This document shows positions 32,410 through 42,293 of a stretch of DNA of 46,554 nucleotides, piece by piece. Numbering within the stretch: the stretch's first letter is position 1; each line of letters opens with the position of its first letter. A program made the translations under genes and the position numbers. Source of the stretch: Lysobacterales bacterium (GTDB lineage: Bacteria > Pseudomonadota > Gammaproteobacteria > Xanthomonadales > SZUA-36); the NCBI GenBank assembly GCA_013042915.1, contig JABDPF010000036.1, positions 1 through 46,554 on the forward strand, read 5' to 3'. Under the pieces are notes generated by a model. It saw only the letters and a program-made list of their open reading frames with translations, was not told the DNA's origin and made no database searches.

Positions 32410-34371
32410 TCAATGCCGCAATTGCGGCAGGTCCCGATACAGTTCCAGCGCGGAGGGGTTGGCCAGGGCGTCCTGGTTCGCCACCGGACGGCCATGAATC
32501 ACGTCGCGCACGGCCAGTTCCACGATCTTGCCGCTCAGGGTGCGCGGGATATCGGCGACCTGGATAATTTTCGCCGGCACGTGGCGGGGCGTGGTGTTTT
32601 CCCGAATAGCGCGGCGGATGCGGGCTTCCAGTGCCTCGTCCAGTAAAAGGCCCTCGCGCAGTTTCACGAACAGCACCACGCGCACGTCATCGTCCCAGTC
32701 CTGTCCCACGCAAATGCTTTCGATGACTTCGTTCAGAGCCTCCACCTGGCGATAGATTTCCGCCGTGCCGATGCGAACGCCGCCGGGGTTGAGGGTCGCG
32801 TCGGACCTGCCCTCGATGACGTAGCCGCCGGTTTCGGTCTTGCGGATGAAGTCGCCGTGCGCCCAGAAGCCGGGGTGTTTCTCGAAATAGGCGGCGTGGT
32901 ACTTTTCGTCGTTCTCGTCTCCCCAGAAGCCTATCGGCATGGCGGGGAAGGGCTGGCCGCAACACAGCTCGCCGGTTTCCCCAACATCCGCCTCGTTGCC
33001 GTCCTCGCGCAGCACGCGGACGTCCATAGCCAAGCCGGCGCACTGCAGCTCGCCGCGGTAAACCGGCAGCAGCGGGCAGCCGGGAAGGAAGCAGGACACG
33101 ATATCGCTGCCGCCCGCGATCGAAGACAGGCACAGGTTTTGCTTGATGTCCCGGTAGACGTAATCGAAGCTGTCCGGCGCCAGTGGTGAACCGGTGGACA
33201 GCAGGGTGACCAGGCTGTTGAGTTGGTGGGTCTCGCGCGGCACGAGGCCCGCTTTCTCCCAGGCCGCAATGGCCTTGGCCCCGACCCCGAGCATGGAGAT
33301 CCGGCATTCGTCCACCAGGTCGAACAGGGCCCCGGGCGCCGGATGGAACGGTGAGCCATCGTACAGCACCAATGCCGCCCCGGCGGCAAGGCCGCTGACC
33401 ATCCAGTTCCACATCATCCAGCCGGTGGTGGTGAAGTAGCACAGGCGGTCCTGCCTGCGCAGGTTGGTGTGCAGAACCAGTTCCTTGAGGTGCTGCAGCA
33501 GCGTACCCCCGGCCCCATGCGTCATGCACTTGGGGGCGCCGGTCGTGCCCGAGGAATACAGGATATAAACCGGGTGGTCGAACGGCAGGCGTTCGAACTC
33601 GACCTGCTCGGCGGCGTTGTCGGTGAATTCGCCGAAAACAACCGCGTTTCGAATTCCGTCAATCTGCGGATTTTCATCCGGGTAAGGAACGACCACAACG
33701 GTTTCGATAGATTCGATCGCCTCGACGATGCCGCGTACCTTGTCGAGATCGTTGTGCTGTTTGCCGCCGTACGGATGGGCTGCCGCGCAGAACAGGACCT
33801 TGGGCCCGATCTGGCCAAACCGCTCGGTGACGCCGTCGATGCCGAAATCGGGTGAGCAGGACGACCAGATTGCACCGATGCTGGTAGCCGCCAGCATGGC
33901 AATGACGGCCTCGGGCAGGTTGGGCAGGAAGCCCGCCACGCGGTCACCTGTCTCGACGCCGGCAAGGCGCAGCGCGGCGGCGGTTTTGGCAACCGCGAGA
34001 TACAGCTCATGGTAGCTGTATTGCGCCTGCTCTCCGTTCTCGGAACGGAACAGCAGCGCCGGCCGGTCGTCCCGGTGGCGCAGCAGGTTCTCGGCAAAAT
34101 TCAGCCGGGCTTCCGGAAACCAGCGAGCACCCGGGAAACGATCGAATCGTTCGACAACGGCGTTGCCGGGATGACCGACAACCTCGCAAAAATCCCACAC
34201 CGCCCGCCAGAACTGGCGGGGGTGCTCAATGGAAAACCGGTGGAGATCCGGGTATTGGTAGATGCTTGGATCCAACTCGCGCCGGGCGAGTTCCATGAAG
34301 CGCCGGATGTTGGCCGTCTGTCGACGGACCGGCCCCGGTGACCAGAGTGGTTCCTGGCCGTTCTCAGTCAA
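32410..34371 (-). CDS. Acetoacetyl-CoA synthetase
   Basis: The 653-residue ANL-superfamily ligase activates acetoacetate to acetoacetyl-CoA with ATP. The P-loop Ser-Ser-Gly-Thr-Thr-Gly-Ala-Pro-Lys is in the first half, the adenylate hinge region lies near [11 protein letters not shown], and the catalytic Lys is in Leu-Ser-Gly-Lys near the C terminus. The N-terminal Pro-Leu-Trp-Ser-Pro matches acetoacetyl-CoA synthetases. I choose the TTG at 34371, which overlaps the etfA end and has GGAA seven bases upstream; the ATG-based extension lies inside etfA. It would use acetoacetate from the nearby tyrosine pathway. Confidence 0.88.
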   Translation of the reverse strand: MTENGQEPLWSPGPVRRQTANIRRFMELARRELDPSIYQYPDLHRFSIEHPRQFWRAVWDFCEVVGHPGNAVVERFDRFPGARWFPEARLNFAENLLRHRDDRPALLFRSENGEQAQYSYHELYLAVAKTAAALRLAGVETGDRVAGFLPNLPEAVIAMLAATSIGAIWSSCSPDFGIDGVTERFGQIGPKVLFCAAAHPYGGKQHNDLDKVRGIVEAIESIETVVVVPYPDENPQIDGIRNAVVFGEFTDNAAEQVEFERLPFDHPVYILYSSGTTGAPKCMTHGAGGTLLQHLKELVLHTNLRRQDRLCYFTTTGWMMWNWMVSGLAAGAALVLYDGSPFHPAPGALFDLVDECRISMLGVGAKAIAAWEKAGLVPRETHQLNSLVTLLSTGSPLAPDSFDYVYRDIKQNLCLSSIAGGSDIVSCFLPGCPLLPVYRGELQCAGLAMDVRVLREDGNEADVGETGELCCGQPFPAMPIGFWGDENDEKYHAAYFEKHPGFWAHGDFIRKTETGGYVIEGRSDATLNPGGVRIGTAEIYRQVEALNEVIESICVGQDWDDDVRVVLFVKLREGLLLDEALEARIRRAIRENTTPRHVPAKIIQVADIPRTLSGKIVELAVRDVIHGRPVANQDALANPSALELYRDLPQLRH

Positions 34372-35302
34372 GCAGCTTTTCCATCTCGGGAATGGCCTTG
34401 AACAGGTCACCCACGAGCCCGATGTCGGCCACTTCAAAAATCGGTGCTTCCGGGTCCTTGTTCACTGCCACGATAGTGCCGGCATCCTTGATACCCGTCA
34501 GGTGCTGGATCGCGCCCGAGATGCCAAAGGCCATGTAAAGGTCCGGTGCGATGATCTTGCCGGTCTGGCCAACCTGCATGTCGTTTGGGCAGTAGCCCGC
34601 GTCCACCGCGGCCCGGGTGCCGCCGACACCGGCACCGATCCTGTCGGCGAAGTCATAGATCAGCTGGAACTGCTCTTCGCTGGCCAGCGCGCGCCCTCCG
34701 GACACGACGCGCGCGGCGCTCTGCAGGTCCGGGCGCTCGCCGCCCTCCACTTCCATGCCGACGAAACGGGTGTGGTCGTGGCCCTGGCCGCTGGCATCGA
34801 TTCCCTCGATTTCGGCCGAACCGCCGCCGCCCGCAGCCTTCCAACTGGCCGTGCGCACCGTACCCACGACCTTGGAGCCGTCGGGCGCGGCCACGTCGAT
34901 GATCGCGTTGCCGGCATAAACCGGACGCTTGAACGACGATGGACCCATCACTTCCATGATGTCGCTGACCTGGTTCACGCCCATCAACGCGGCGACGCGC
35001 GGCAGCAGGTCGCGGCCAAAGGTGGTTGAAGGAGCAAGGACGTGGCTGTAGTCGCCGGCAAGCGCGACCACCTCGTCGGCCCAATTTGCGGCCATTGGGT
35101 TCTCCAGGTGCGCGCCGCTCGTGGCGAGGACCTTTGAAACGCCGTCGAGAGCGGCAGCCTGCGCGGCCACGGTGTCGACCTCGTGGCCGATGACCATGAC
35201 GTGTACCTCGCCGCCGATGGCGGCAGCACAGCTCACCGTCTTGGCCGTGCTGAGGTTCAGCGAGTTGCCGTCATGTTCGGCGATAACCAGTACCTTGCTC
35301 AT
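34364..35302 (-). CDS. etfA: Electron transfer flavoprotein, alpha subunit
   Basis: The 312-residue FAD-binding subunit carries electrons from acyl-CoA and other dehydrogenases to ETF-ubiquinone oxidoreductase. The C-terminal FAD signature includes His-Leu-Thr-Gly-Ile, Ile-Val-Ala-Val-Asn-Lys-Asp and [12 protein letters not shown]. It overlaps etfB by four bases and the following synthetase by eight. Confidence 0.97.
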   Translation of the reverse strand: MSKVLVIAEHDGNSLNLSTAKTVSCAAAIGGEVHVMVIGHEVDTVAAQAAALDGVSKVLATSGAHLENPMAANWADEVVALAGDYSHVLAPSTTFGRDLLPRVAALMGVNQVSDIMEVMGPSSFKRPVYAGNAIIDVAAPDGSKVVGTVRTASWKAAGGGGSAEIEGIDASGQGHDHTRFVGMEVEGGERPDLQSAARVVSGGRALASEEQFQLIYDFADRIGAGVGGTRAAVDAGYCPNDMQVGQTGKIIAPDLYMAFGISGAIQHLTGIKDAGTIVAVNKDPEAPIFEVADIGLVGDLFKAIPEMEKLLD

Positions 35303-36045
35303 AACAACCCCCTGTTCTTCAATTCGGCCACCAGCTGGGCAGCGTCTTCGACCATGATGCCTTTCTCGCGCGGCTTGGGCGCTTCGAAGTGGCTGACCTC
35401 GAGATTGCCCGCGGCGGCCACGCCGAGTTCATCCAGGCTGACCACGTCCAGGGGCTTGCGCTTGGCCTTCATGATGTCGGGCAGCTTGACGAAACGCGGT
35501 TCGTTCAGGCGCAGGTCCACGGAAATAACGGCCGGCAGGTCGACTTCGATGGTCTCCAGACCGGCATCCACCTCCCGGGTCACGCTGGCCTTACCGTCTT
35601 CGAGCACCACCTTGGAGGCAAAAGTCGCCTGCGGGCGGCCCCACAGCGCGGCCAGCATGGGTGCCGTCTGCGAGTTGTCGTCGTCGATGGCCTGTTTGCC
35701 GAGAATTACCAGTTCCGCGCCCTCGCGCTCGACCAGCTTCAAGAAGGCATTCGCCACGGTCAGTGGCTGCAGCTGCTGGTCCGTTTTCACCTGGATCGCG
35801 CGGTCGGCGCCCATGGCCAGGCCGGTGCGCAGTTGTTGCTGGCACTCGTCGCCGCCGGCAGAGACCACGATCACTTCTTCGGCCTTGCCGGCTTCGCGCA
35901 GGCGCAGCGCCTCTTCCAGTGCGATTTCGTCGAAGGGATTAACGCTCATCTTGACGCCGTCGGTATCCACACCGCTGCCGTCGGGAAGCACGCGCACGCG
36001 GACGTTGTAGTCCACCACGCGCTTGATGCCAACCAATATTTTCAT
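35299..36045 (-). CDS. etfB: Electron transfer flavoprotein, beta subunit
   Basis: The 248-residue AMP-binding partner of EtfA starts Met-Lys-Ile-Leu-Val-Gly-Ile-Lys-Arg-Val-Val-Asp-Tyr. It shows Asn-Pro-Phe-Asp-Glu-Ile-Ala-Leu-Glu-Glu-Ala and the Ile-Leu-Gly-Lys-Gln-Ala-Ile-Asp-Asp-Asp nucleotide motif. It lies 29 bases after the ETF-ubiquinone oxidoreductase gene and overlaps etfA by four bases. Confidence 0.97.
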   Translation of the reverse strand: MKILVGIKRVVDYNVRVRVLPDGSGVDTDGVKMSVNPFDEIALEEALRLREAGKAEEVIVVSAGGDECQQQLRTGLAMGADRAIQVKTDQQLQPLTVANAFLKLVEREGAELVILGKQAIDDDNSQTAPMLAALWGRPQATFASKVVLEDGKASVTREVDAGLETIEVDLPAVISVDLRLNEPRFVKLPDIMKAKRKPLDVVSLDELGVAAAGNLEVSHFEAPKPREKGIMVEDAAQLVAELKNRGLL

Positions 36046-36074
36046 GGTTTTTCCTTTGTTGTGCCCATCGGGCC

Positions 36075-37673
36075 TTACATGTTCTGGTAATTCGGCCCGC
36101 AGCCGCCTTCCGGGGTCACCCAGTTGATGATCTGGTACGGGTCCTTGATGTCGCAGGTCTTGCAGTGCACGCAGTTCGCCGCGTTGATCTGCAGCGCCTT
36201 CTGCCCATCTTCCTCGACCATCTCGTAAACGTGGGCCGGGCAGAACCGCGTGCAGGGGTTATTGTATTCGGTCACGCAGCGGCTGGTACAGATGTCGGGC
36301 TCGAGTATTTGCAGGTGGATCGGTTGATCCTCGTCGTGCTCCGTAACCGCGAAATACACCGAGGCCAGGCGGTCCCGCGGCGGCAACTCACGGCTACCCC
36401 AGTGGCGCTCGGGTGGCGCATAGTCGCTCAGCTGGCTCAATGCACTGTGGTCGGCGTGGATTGTCTTGGTGGTCGGCAGCTTGCCGAGGGTCACCGTCTC
36501 CACGGCGGCCCGTATGAAACCGCGCCAGAAACCCCTGTAGAAGGCCGGGCGAATGTTCCGGACCTTGTACAGCTCCGCCACCACTTCCGAGGCCCGTAAC
36601 TTGGCGTCGAAGCCCTGCGCTGCGCCGCTTTCAGCCAGGTGGTCGGCGGCCAAAATGCCGCTGCGCATGGCCTGGTGCACGCCCTTGATCTTGGGCACGT
36701 TCAGCATACCGGCCGAATCGCCCAGCAGCAGGGCGCCGGGCAACTCGGTTCTCGGCAGCGACTGGTAGCCGCCCTCGGAGATCGCTCGCGCGCCTGACGA
36801 CAGGATTTCGCCGCCCTCGAGCAGGTCGCGCACCATCGGGTGGTGCTTGAATTGCTGGAACGCTTCGAAGGGCATGAACTCGGGATCGGCGTAGTCCAGG
36901 CCGCAGACGAAGCCCAGCGCGATGCGGTCCTTGTCGAGGTGGTAGATAAAACTGCCGCCGTAGATATTGCCGTCCAGTGGCCAGCCGGTGGTGTGTTGCA
37001 CCAGGCCCGGAGTCGTCTTCCCGGGCTGCACGCGCCACAGTTCTTTCATGCCGATGCCGTAGGTTTGGGGGTCGCTGTCCTTGTCCAGTTCGAACTTGGA
37101 GATCAACTGCTTTGCCAGGTGGCCGCGCACGCCCTCTGAAATGACGGTCACCGGCGCGTGGATTTCAATGCCCTGCATGTAAGTGTCTTTCGGCTGGCCG
37201 TCGCGGCCCACGCCCATGTCGCCGATGATTACGCCGCCGACCGCGCCGTCGTTGGTGTAGCGGATGTCGGAGGCCGCGTAACCGGGAAAAATGTCCACTT
37301 CGAGCGCTTCGGCTTTTTCGGCCAGCCAGGCGCAGGTCGCACCGAGCGAGATAATGAAATTGCCGTGGTTTTTCTGCTGCGGCGGGGTCGGGAGCCGGGT
37401 GCGGCCGTCCTTCCTCAGCAGCCAGATTTCGTCTTTTTCGACCGGAATGCAGATCGGCGGCGGATCATCGCGCCAGCCGGGCAGCAGTTCGTCCATCGGG
37501 CCCGGCTCGATCACCGCGCCGGACAGGATGTGCGCGCCCACCTCGGCGCCCTTTTCGATGACGGCCACCATCAGGTCAGGCTTTTTCTGCTTCAGCCGAA
37601 TGGCGCACGAAAGGCCCGCCGGGCCGGCGCCGACGACGATCACGTCGTATTCCATGATTTCGCGTTCACTCAT
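36075..37673 (-). CDS. etfD: ETF-ubiquinone oxidoreductase
   Basis: The 532-residue membrane-associated enzyme passes electrons from ETF to ubiquinone. The N-terminal FAD motif is Val-Val-Gly-Ala-Gly-Pro-Ala-Gly. The C terminus has the 4Fe-4S ligands in Cys-Thr-Arg-Phe-Cys-Pro and Cys-Val-His-Cys-Lys-Thr-Cys. The length matches the family. The ATG at 37673 directly precedes the FAD domain; the upstream part of the frame has no family features. It heads the etf operon. Confidence 0.96.
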   Translation of the reverse strand: MSEREIMEYDVIVVGAGPAGLSCAIRLKQKKPDLMVAVIEKGAEVGAHILSGAVIEPGPMDELLPGWRDDPPPICIPVEKDEIWLLRKDGRTRLPTPPQQKNHGNFIISLGATCAWLAEKAEALEVDIFPGYAASDIRYTNDGAVGGVIIGDMGVGRDGQPKDTYMQGIEIHAPVTVISEGVRGHLAKQLISKFELDKDSDPQTYGIGMKELWRVQPGKTTPGLVQHTTGWPLDGNIYGGSFIYHLDKDRIALGFVCGLDYADPEFMPFEAFQQFKHHPMVRDLLEGGEILSSGARAISEGGYQSLPRTELPGALLLGDSAGMLNVPKIKGVHQAMRSGILAADHLAESGAAQGFDAKLRASEVVAELYKVRNIRPAFYRGFWRGFIRAAVETVTLGKLPTTKTIHADHSALSQLSDYAPPERHWGSRELPPRDRLASVYFAVTEHDEDQPIHLQILEPDICTSRCVTEYNNPCTRFCPAHVYEMVEEDGQKALQINAANCVHCKTCDIKDPYQIINWVTPEGGCGPNYQNM

Positions 37674-37996
37674 TGGCTTGTTGCCCCTGTCGGTGCCGGT
37701 CGGTACGAACCTCTTATTATACGGTCTCGAGCCTTCCCGTTGCAGGGCCTGGACGCTACTGTGCCAGCATGTCAACGGCAGCCCTGGGATGGTTTCCTGC
37801 ACATCGAGCCAAGTGGGCGGGTCATCATTCGGTCTGACGTATTGCCGGCTCCGAAGTGAACGCGCTGCCATCAGGATTCCGTCACACAATCGTCAGGCAT
37901 TCTCTTCCCGACAGGGCTATTTTGGTATCGAGATTTCCTGCCGGGAGCCGATCATGCTGAATAAACTCTTGCCGGCGATCGCTGAAGCGCGTGGGC
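37674..37996 (-). promoter_or_regulatory. Upstream region of the etf operon and hairpin at patatin stop
   Basis: No gene is supported in these 323 bases. On the minus strand TATAAT (37721-37716) is a perfect -10, about 40 bases before the etfD ATG, but no good -35 accompanies it, so an activator may be needed. At the far end GATCGCTGA/TCAGCGATC (37977-37985 with 37997-38005) is a perfect nine-pair hairpin spanning the stop codon of the patatin gene. It lacks a U-run. Confidence 0.4.
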
Positions 37997-39826
37997 TCAG
38001 CGATCCACGTCCCGGCTTTTCATCCAGGCCGGCAGCTCCGACATCGCGTGCTCGTAGCCTGCCTCGACAATGGCGTCGAACGATTTCACCTCGGTCATGC
38101 CAAAGTGCCGCACTTGAGGTTGCAGCAGCAGGTCGGCCTGGCGGCCGAGATCGCGCACGTGGCTCAGGGTGCCCAACTCGGTGGCCTTGAGCATCACGGT
38201 GGAAAACCCCGGAACGCGGTACTTCGGTGAAAAGGGCAAGTAGCGCCCGCGCAAAACCGCCCAGGGCGAAGGGGTTTCCGGGTAGTCGACTTCAACACGC
38301 CGGTGCGATGAAAGGTCCACTGCAACGATGTTTCCAACCGGCTTGCGCTGCATGATGTCGACGGGCAGGTTGTTGCTCACCGCGCCGTCGACGGCCAGGC
38401 GGCGGTCGACCACCGCGGGCGGAAGGATTCCCGGAATCGATGCGCCCGCGCGGACGGCGTCACCGAGATGGCCGCGCTCGTGCACTTTTACCTCGCCGGT
38501 GTCCAGGTGGCAGGACAGGCAGAAAAACGGTGTTTGCAGACCCTCGATCGGGAAGTCGAAGTGCTCGTGGATCAGTCGCGCCATACGCCGGCCGCGGATC
38601 AGCGAGATCAGCGGCAGGGTAAAGTCGCTGAACGGCTTGCCGGCGACGAAGCACTCGCGCGCTCGCTCGATCGCCTCGTCGGTGCTCCAGTGCGCGGCCA
38701 GGGCGGCGCCCATGATGCCGCCAATGCTGGTGCCGCCGATCCAGTCGACCGGCAGGGCAAGCTCTTCCATCGCGCGATAGACCCCGAGGTGTGCGAATCC
38801 GCGCGCCGCGCCTCCGGCCAGCACGAGGCCCAGCGCGTTGCCGGTTACGATGCGGGTGACGCGGTCGGTGTCCTCGGGATGATCGCGCCGCACATGCACG
38901 TGGAAGTCGAGTTCACGGTCCTCCAGCCATTGCGGTGTCGTATCGTACGGCCCCTCACCGGGGTGCAGCAGCACCAGCAGGCGGCGGGCGATGGCGGCCC
39001 CCGCGTCGCTGAGTACTTCGGCTTCCCAACGGCGGACCTGTGGATTACCGCTACCGTCGGCCACCAGCAGAACCATGTCGGATTGCCGCAGGGCGAATCG
39101 CGTCCAGGCCGGGTGGTCGGCGTGGCACTGGAACAGCACGAAGCGGTGCTCGTCCTCTTTTTCGTGGAACCAGTCCGCCAGCGTGTCCGGTATTTCCTCC
39201 TTGCCAGTCACGTCGGTCACCGGGGCGCCCAGCTCGGCGAGGCGTTCGGGCGAGAGCAAGAGCGTCTGGCCAGGCTCGGACATGGTTTCGGCGAGGCGAC
39301 GGCAGAGGCCGAACGTCCGGGCCCCGTCGTCCAGGTTGAGGATCGTAATGGCCTGCAGATTGCGGGTGGTGGCCGCGGCGCGCGAATGGCGATTCTGCAG
39401 CAGGTTGGCGACGTTACCGGCCAGTTTTAGCCCCAGTGACGGAAATTGCATGACCAGGGTTTCAAAGGTCTGCCGATCGATCGAAACCAACAGGCTGTCC
39501 CGGATGGCCTGGACACCTACCGTGCGCGGCGCGCCGGTCAACAGGCTGAGTTCACCCACGCTGTCACCGGCCACGATCTCGTTCAGAAAGGTGCCTCGGT
39601 TACGGCCGTCGGCTCCAGCGGCCCACGCCTGCAGGCGTCCGCGCACTAGGAAGTAGAGCGCGTCGCCCTCGTCGCCCTGTTGCATCAGCCAGTCGCCGCC
39701 GTTCAGATGCAGCATGCCGATCTGCTCAAGCAACGGGTGATCCGCGCCGATCGGAATGCCGAAATAACGCTCCAGCGTTTCGCGCACACGGCGGTCGCGG
39801 GCGCTAACGTGCGGGGCGACCGTCAC
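37997..39826 (-). CDS. Patatin-like phospholipase with cyclic-nucleotide-binding domain
   Basis: The 609-residue protein joins two modules like eukaryotic neuropathy-target esterase. Residues about 25-130 form a cNMP-binding domain with the phosphate cassette GELSLLTGAPR (Gly91, Glu92, Arg101). Residues about 330-530 form a patatin lipase: oxyanion motif GGAARG (338-343), nucleophile Ser367 in GTSIG, and Asp480 in Val-Asp-Gly-Ala. A middle region of about 200 residues resembles the linker of bacterial NTE-like proteins. It probably cleaves phospholipid acyl chains under nucleotide control. Its start overlaps the ABC ATPase stop by four bases, so it is coupled to the exporter genes. Confidence 0.88.
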   Translation of the reverse strand: MTVAPHVSARDRRVRETLERYFGIPIGADHPLLEQIGMLHLNGGDWLMQQGDEGDALYFLVRGRLQAWAAGADGRNRGTFLNEIVAGDSVGELSLLTGAPRTVGVQAIRDSLLVSIDRQTFETLVMQFPSLGLKLAGNVANLLQNRHSRAAATTRNLQAITILNLDDGARTFGLCRRLAETMSEPGQTLLLSPERLAELGAPVTDVTGKEEIPDTLADWFHEKEDEHRFVLFQCHADHPAWTRFALRQSDMVLLVADGSGNPQVRRWEAEVLSDAGAAIARRLLVLLHPGEGPYDTTPQWLEDRELDFHVHVRRDHPEDTDRVTRIVTGNALGLVLAGGAARGFAHLGVYRAMEELALPVDWIGGTSIGGIMGAALAAHWSTDEAIERARECFVAGKPFSDFTLPLISLIRGRRMARLIHEHFDFPIEGLQTPFFCLSCHLDTGEVKVHERGHLGDAVRAGASIPGILPPAVVDRRLAVDGAVSNNLPVDIMQRKPVGNIVAVDLSSHRRVEVDYPETPSPWAVLRGRYLPFSPKYRVPGFSTVMLKATELGTLSHVRDLGRQADLLLQPQVRHFGMTEVKSFDAIVEAGYEHAMSELPAWMKSRDVDR

Positions 39827-41145
39827 TTCAAATCCCTCTCGCGCATGTCGAGCTGGGTTTCCAAAATCACGCCGATCGAGCGAATGAAGGAGGCAAAACG
39901 GCCCTCGTCATGTCTGTCGAAGGGTTGGCCATCCTTGCGGTTTAACAGCTGTGCGACCGCGAATACCCGGCCTTCCTGGTCTTTGATGGGCAGGCTCAAT
40001 AGGGCGCGCGTGGTGTAACCCGTCTGGCGGTCCACCTCGCGGTTGAAGCGGGGATCGGCGTACGCATCGTCGATGCGCAGCGCCTCGCCGCTTTGCGCTG
40101 CCGCGCCGGCGATTCCGCTTCCGACCGGGATTCGAATCTCGCCCATCTCGTCCAGCTTGTCGGCCACCTTCAGCACCAATTCGTCATCCTCGACCAGGAA
40201 CAGCGAGGCGCGGTCGGCGTTGAGCAGCGAGGCCAGCTTGTGGGTGAAGGCGAACAGGCCGCGCTCGAGCATGCTGCGAAACGCCACGTTGTTGGCCAGG
40301 GCGGTGGCCTCCAGAAAGCGCTGCGACTCGTCGGTGATGTCCTGCAGCAGGTCTTCGAACTCTTCCTCGTCCAGTCCCTCGACGACCTCGTCGATCGGTT
40401 GCTTGTGACGGTTGTCGGCCAGCATCTGCATCATGTGGCGGTTGTTGGCGATCACCGCGTCGGTAAAGGTGCTCAGATGGCCGTCCTCCAGGTGCACGAT
40501 GCGATCGGCGATGTCGAGGATTCGGTTGTCGTGGGTGACCAGCAGGATGGGCGTGCCGTGTTCTCGGGCCAGGAATTTCATCCGGTCCACCACTTCGCGG
40601 CCGGACTGCTTGTCCAGTGAGGCGGTCGGTTCGTCCGCCATCACGATGGCCGGTTCCGCGGCCAGGGCGCGGGCGATGGCCACGCGCTGGCGCTGACCGC
40701 CGGACAACTGGTCGGGGCGGTGGTCGAGTCGCTCGCCCATGCCCACCGCGTTCAGCATCTCGCGCGCCCGCTTGCGGTGCTGCGTTTTGGGGTATTTGCC
40801 GCTGGCCCGCACGCCTAGTTCCACGTTCTGCAGCGCGGTCAGCGCGCCCAGCAGGTTGTGCTGCTGAAAAATAAAACCGATCTGGCGGCGAACTTTTTCC
40901 AGCGTGGCCGGCTTCGCGCCGTTCAATTCCTCGCCCAGGATCGTCACGCTGCCTTCCTGGGCCGAGCGCAGCGCGCCGACCAGGGTCAGTAAGGTGGTTT
41001 TGCCCGAACCCGAAGGTCCGGTGACGATGACGATCTCCCCCGGGTCGATTTCCACCGACACACCGAACAGGATCTGCTTGCGCAAATCCCCCTTGCCGTA
41101 GGCGTGGTTCAGGTCCTGCACGACGATCGGTGACACGCTGGCCAT
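39823..41145 (-). CDS. DevA-type ABC ATPase fused to a GAF domain
   Basis: The 440-residue protein begins with a MacB/LolD/DevA-class ATPase: Walker A GPSGSGKTT (43-51), signature LSGGQRQ (147-153), Walker B Ile-Val-Met-Ala-Asp-Glu-Pro (167-173). Such ATPases normally end near residue 240. Here a linker and a GAF domain (about 275-430) follow. It ends with Asn402-Arg403, Phe409, Asp413-Glu414, matching the NKXnFX3DE motif of cyclic-nucleotide-binding GAF domains except Lys to Arg. The ATG at 41145 shares one base with the permease stop (TAATG) and has GGAGG upstream. An ORF extension to 42000 lies inside the permease gene. Nucleotide gating of transport is inference. Confidence 0.9.
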   Translation of the reverse strand: MASVSPIVVQDLNHAYGKGDLRKQILFGVSVEIDPGEIVIVTGPSGSGKTTLLTLVGALRSAQEGSVTILGEELNGAKPATLEKVRRQIGFIFQQHNLLGALTALQNVELGVRASGKYPKTQHRKRAREMLNAVGMGERLDHRPDQLSGGQRQRVAIARALAAEPAIVMADEPTASLDKQSGREVVDRMKFLAREHGTPILLVTHDNRILDIADRIVHLEDGHLSTFTDAVIANNRHMMQMLADNRHKQPIDEVVEGLDEEEFEDLLQDITDESQRFLEATALANNVAFRSMLERGLFAFTHKLASLLNADRASLFLVEDDELVLKVADKLDEMGEIRIPVGSGIAGAAAQSGEALRIDDAYADPRFNREVDRQTGYTTRALLSLPIKDQEGRVFAVAQLLNRKDGQPFDRHDEGRFASFIRSIGVILETQLDMRERDLK

Positions 41146-42293
41146 TAGAACACCTCCGCGGGATCGAGGCGGCGTACCTTGCGCACGGCCAGCAGGCCGG
41201 AAATCGCGCACATCGTCAGCGTCAGAACGAACACGGTAACGGCGCGGTCGGTGGTGACGTACAGCGGTAGGTTGGTCGCGCCGGCTGCCTTTCCGTAAAG
41301 CCACCAGGCGACTCCCAGCCCGGGCAGGTAGCCCAGCACCGCCAGAATCGCCGCCTGCTGCAGCACGATGCCGGAGACGAAGCGGTTTTTGTAGCCGATC
41401 GCGCGCAGGGTGGCGTACTCGTTCAGGTGCTCCGATACGTCTGCAAAAAGGATCTGGTAAACGATGATCGCACCGACCACGAATCCCATGATCGCGCCGA
41501 AGGCGAAGATGTAGCCGATCGGCGTGGCGCCGTTCCAGTAGTTCTTTTCGCGCTGCACGAACTGGGTCTTGGTCATGACCAGCACGTCGTCTGGCAGGTA
41601 GGCGTCCATCGCGTCGCGCACCGCATCGGCGTTTTGTCCGTCGCGCAGGCGGATCAGCCCGAGGTGAATTTCGCTTCGTGGTTTGTTCGGGAACAGGCGC
41701 AGCCAGTTGTCGTCGCTGGTGAGAACGGTGCCGTCGATGCCGAACGAGGTGCCCATTTCGAACAGGCCGGCCACTTCCATCTCGCGGTCGTTGATCTCGG
41801 TGACCACGCTCTCGCCCGCCTCGATGGCCCCGGCCACGTCGCCGAATTCGGGCCGTGAGGCGCGGTCGAACAGCACCACGTCCTGCTGGCGCAAGCGTGC
41901 ACGCAAGGCGTCGAATCCAGGCAGTTGGAGCAGGGCGTCGTCGGGGTGAAAGCCGACGGTGTTGATGCTGCGCCGCTGGTTGTTCCAGGGGTTCTTCCAC
42001 ACCGAGGGAAAGATGTATACCGGTGTGGCGTCCTCAACGGCATCGTAACCCATCGCCTGGTACAGGCGGCGAATCGAAAATGATTGCGGGCGCACGATGA
42101 AGACGCTGTCCGGACTGAACAAGGCGATGTCGTAGTCGAAGCGCTCGTGGAAACGCACCGCGCTCTCGAACAACGCCGAGCGAAAACCCAGCTGCATCAT
42201 GATCAGCAGCACCGCGAAGGCGATGCCCGACAACGCCACCAGCAAGCGTAGCGGCTTGTGTTTAAGTTGCAGCCAGCCGAGCGGTGCGGTCAT
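41145..42293 (-). CDS. DevC-type ABC exporter permease
   Basis: The 382-residue permease has the FtsX/MacB layout: one N-terminal helix (about 14-36), a large periplasmic domain (about 40-255), then three helices to the C terminus. The Arg-Ala-Ile-Gly-Tyr-Lys coupling motif lies near residue 300. It matches DevC proteins that work with a membrane fusion protein and a DevA ATPase, both encoded on either side. The start overlaps the fusion-protein stop by four bases. Confidence 0.88.
   Translation of the reverse strand: MTAPLGWLQLKHKPLRLLVALSGIAFAVLLIMMQLGFRSALFESAVRFHERFDYDIALFSPDSVFIVRPQSFSIRRLYQAMGYDAVEDATPVYIFPSVWKNPWNNQRRSINTVGFHPDDALLQLPGFDALRARLRQQDVVLFDRASRPEFGDVAGAIEAGESVVTEINDREMEVAGLFEMGTSFGIDGTVLTSDDNWLRLFPNKPRSEIHLGLIRLRDGQNADAVRDAMDAYLPDDVLVMTKTQFVQREKNYWNGATPIGYIFAFGAIMGFVVGAIIVYQILFADVSEHLNEYATLRAIGYKNRFVSGIVLQQAAILAVLGYLPGLGVAWWLYGKAAGATNLPLYVTTDRAVTVFVLTLTMCAISGLLAVRKVRRLDPAEVF

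Noticed and set aside
41145-42000. N-terminal extension of the ABC ATPase frame
   Set aside because: It overlaps the permease gene and is Arg-rich; the ATG at 41145 has a strong ribosome site and begins the ATPase domain.
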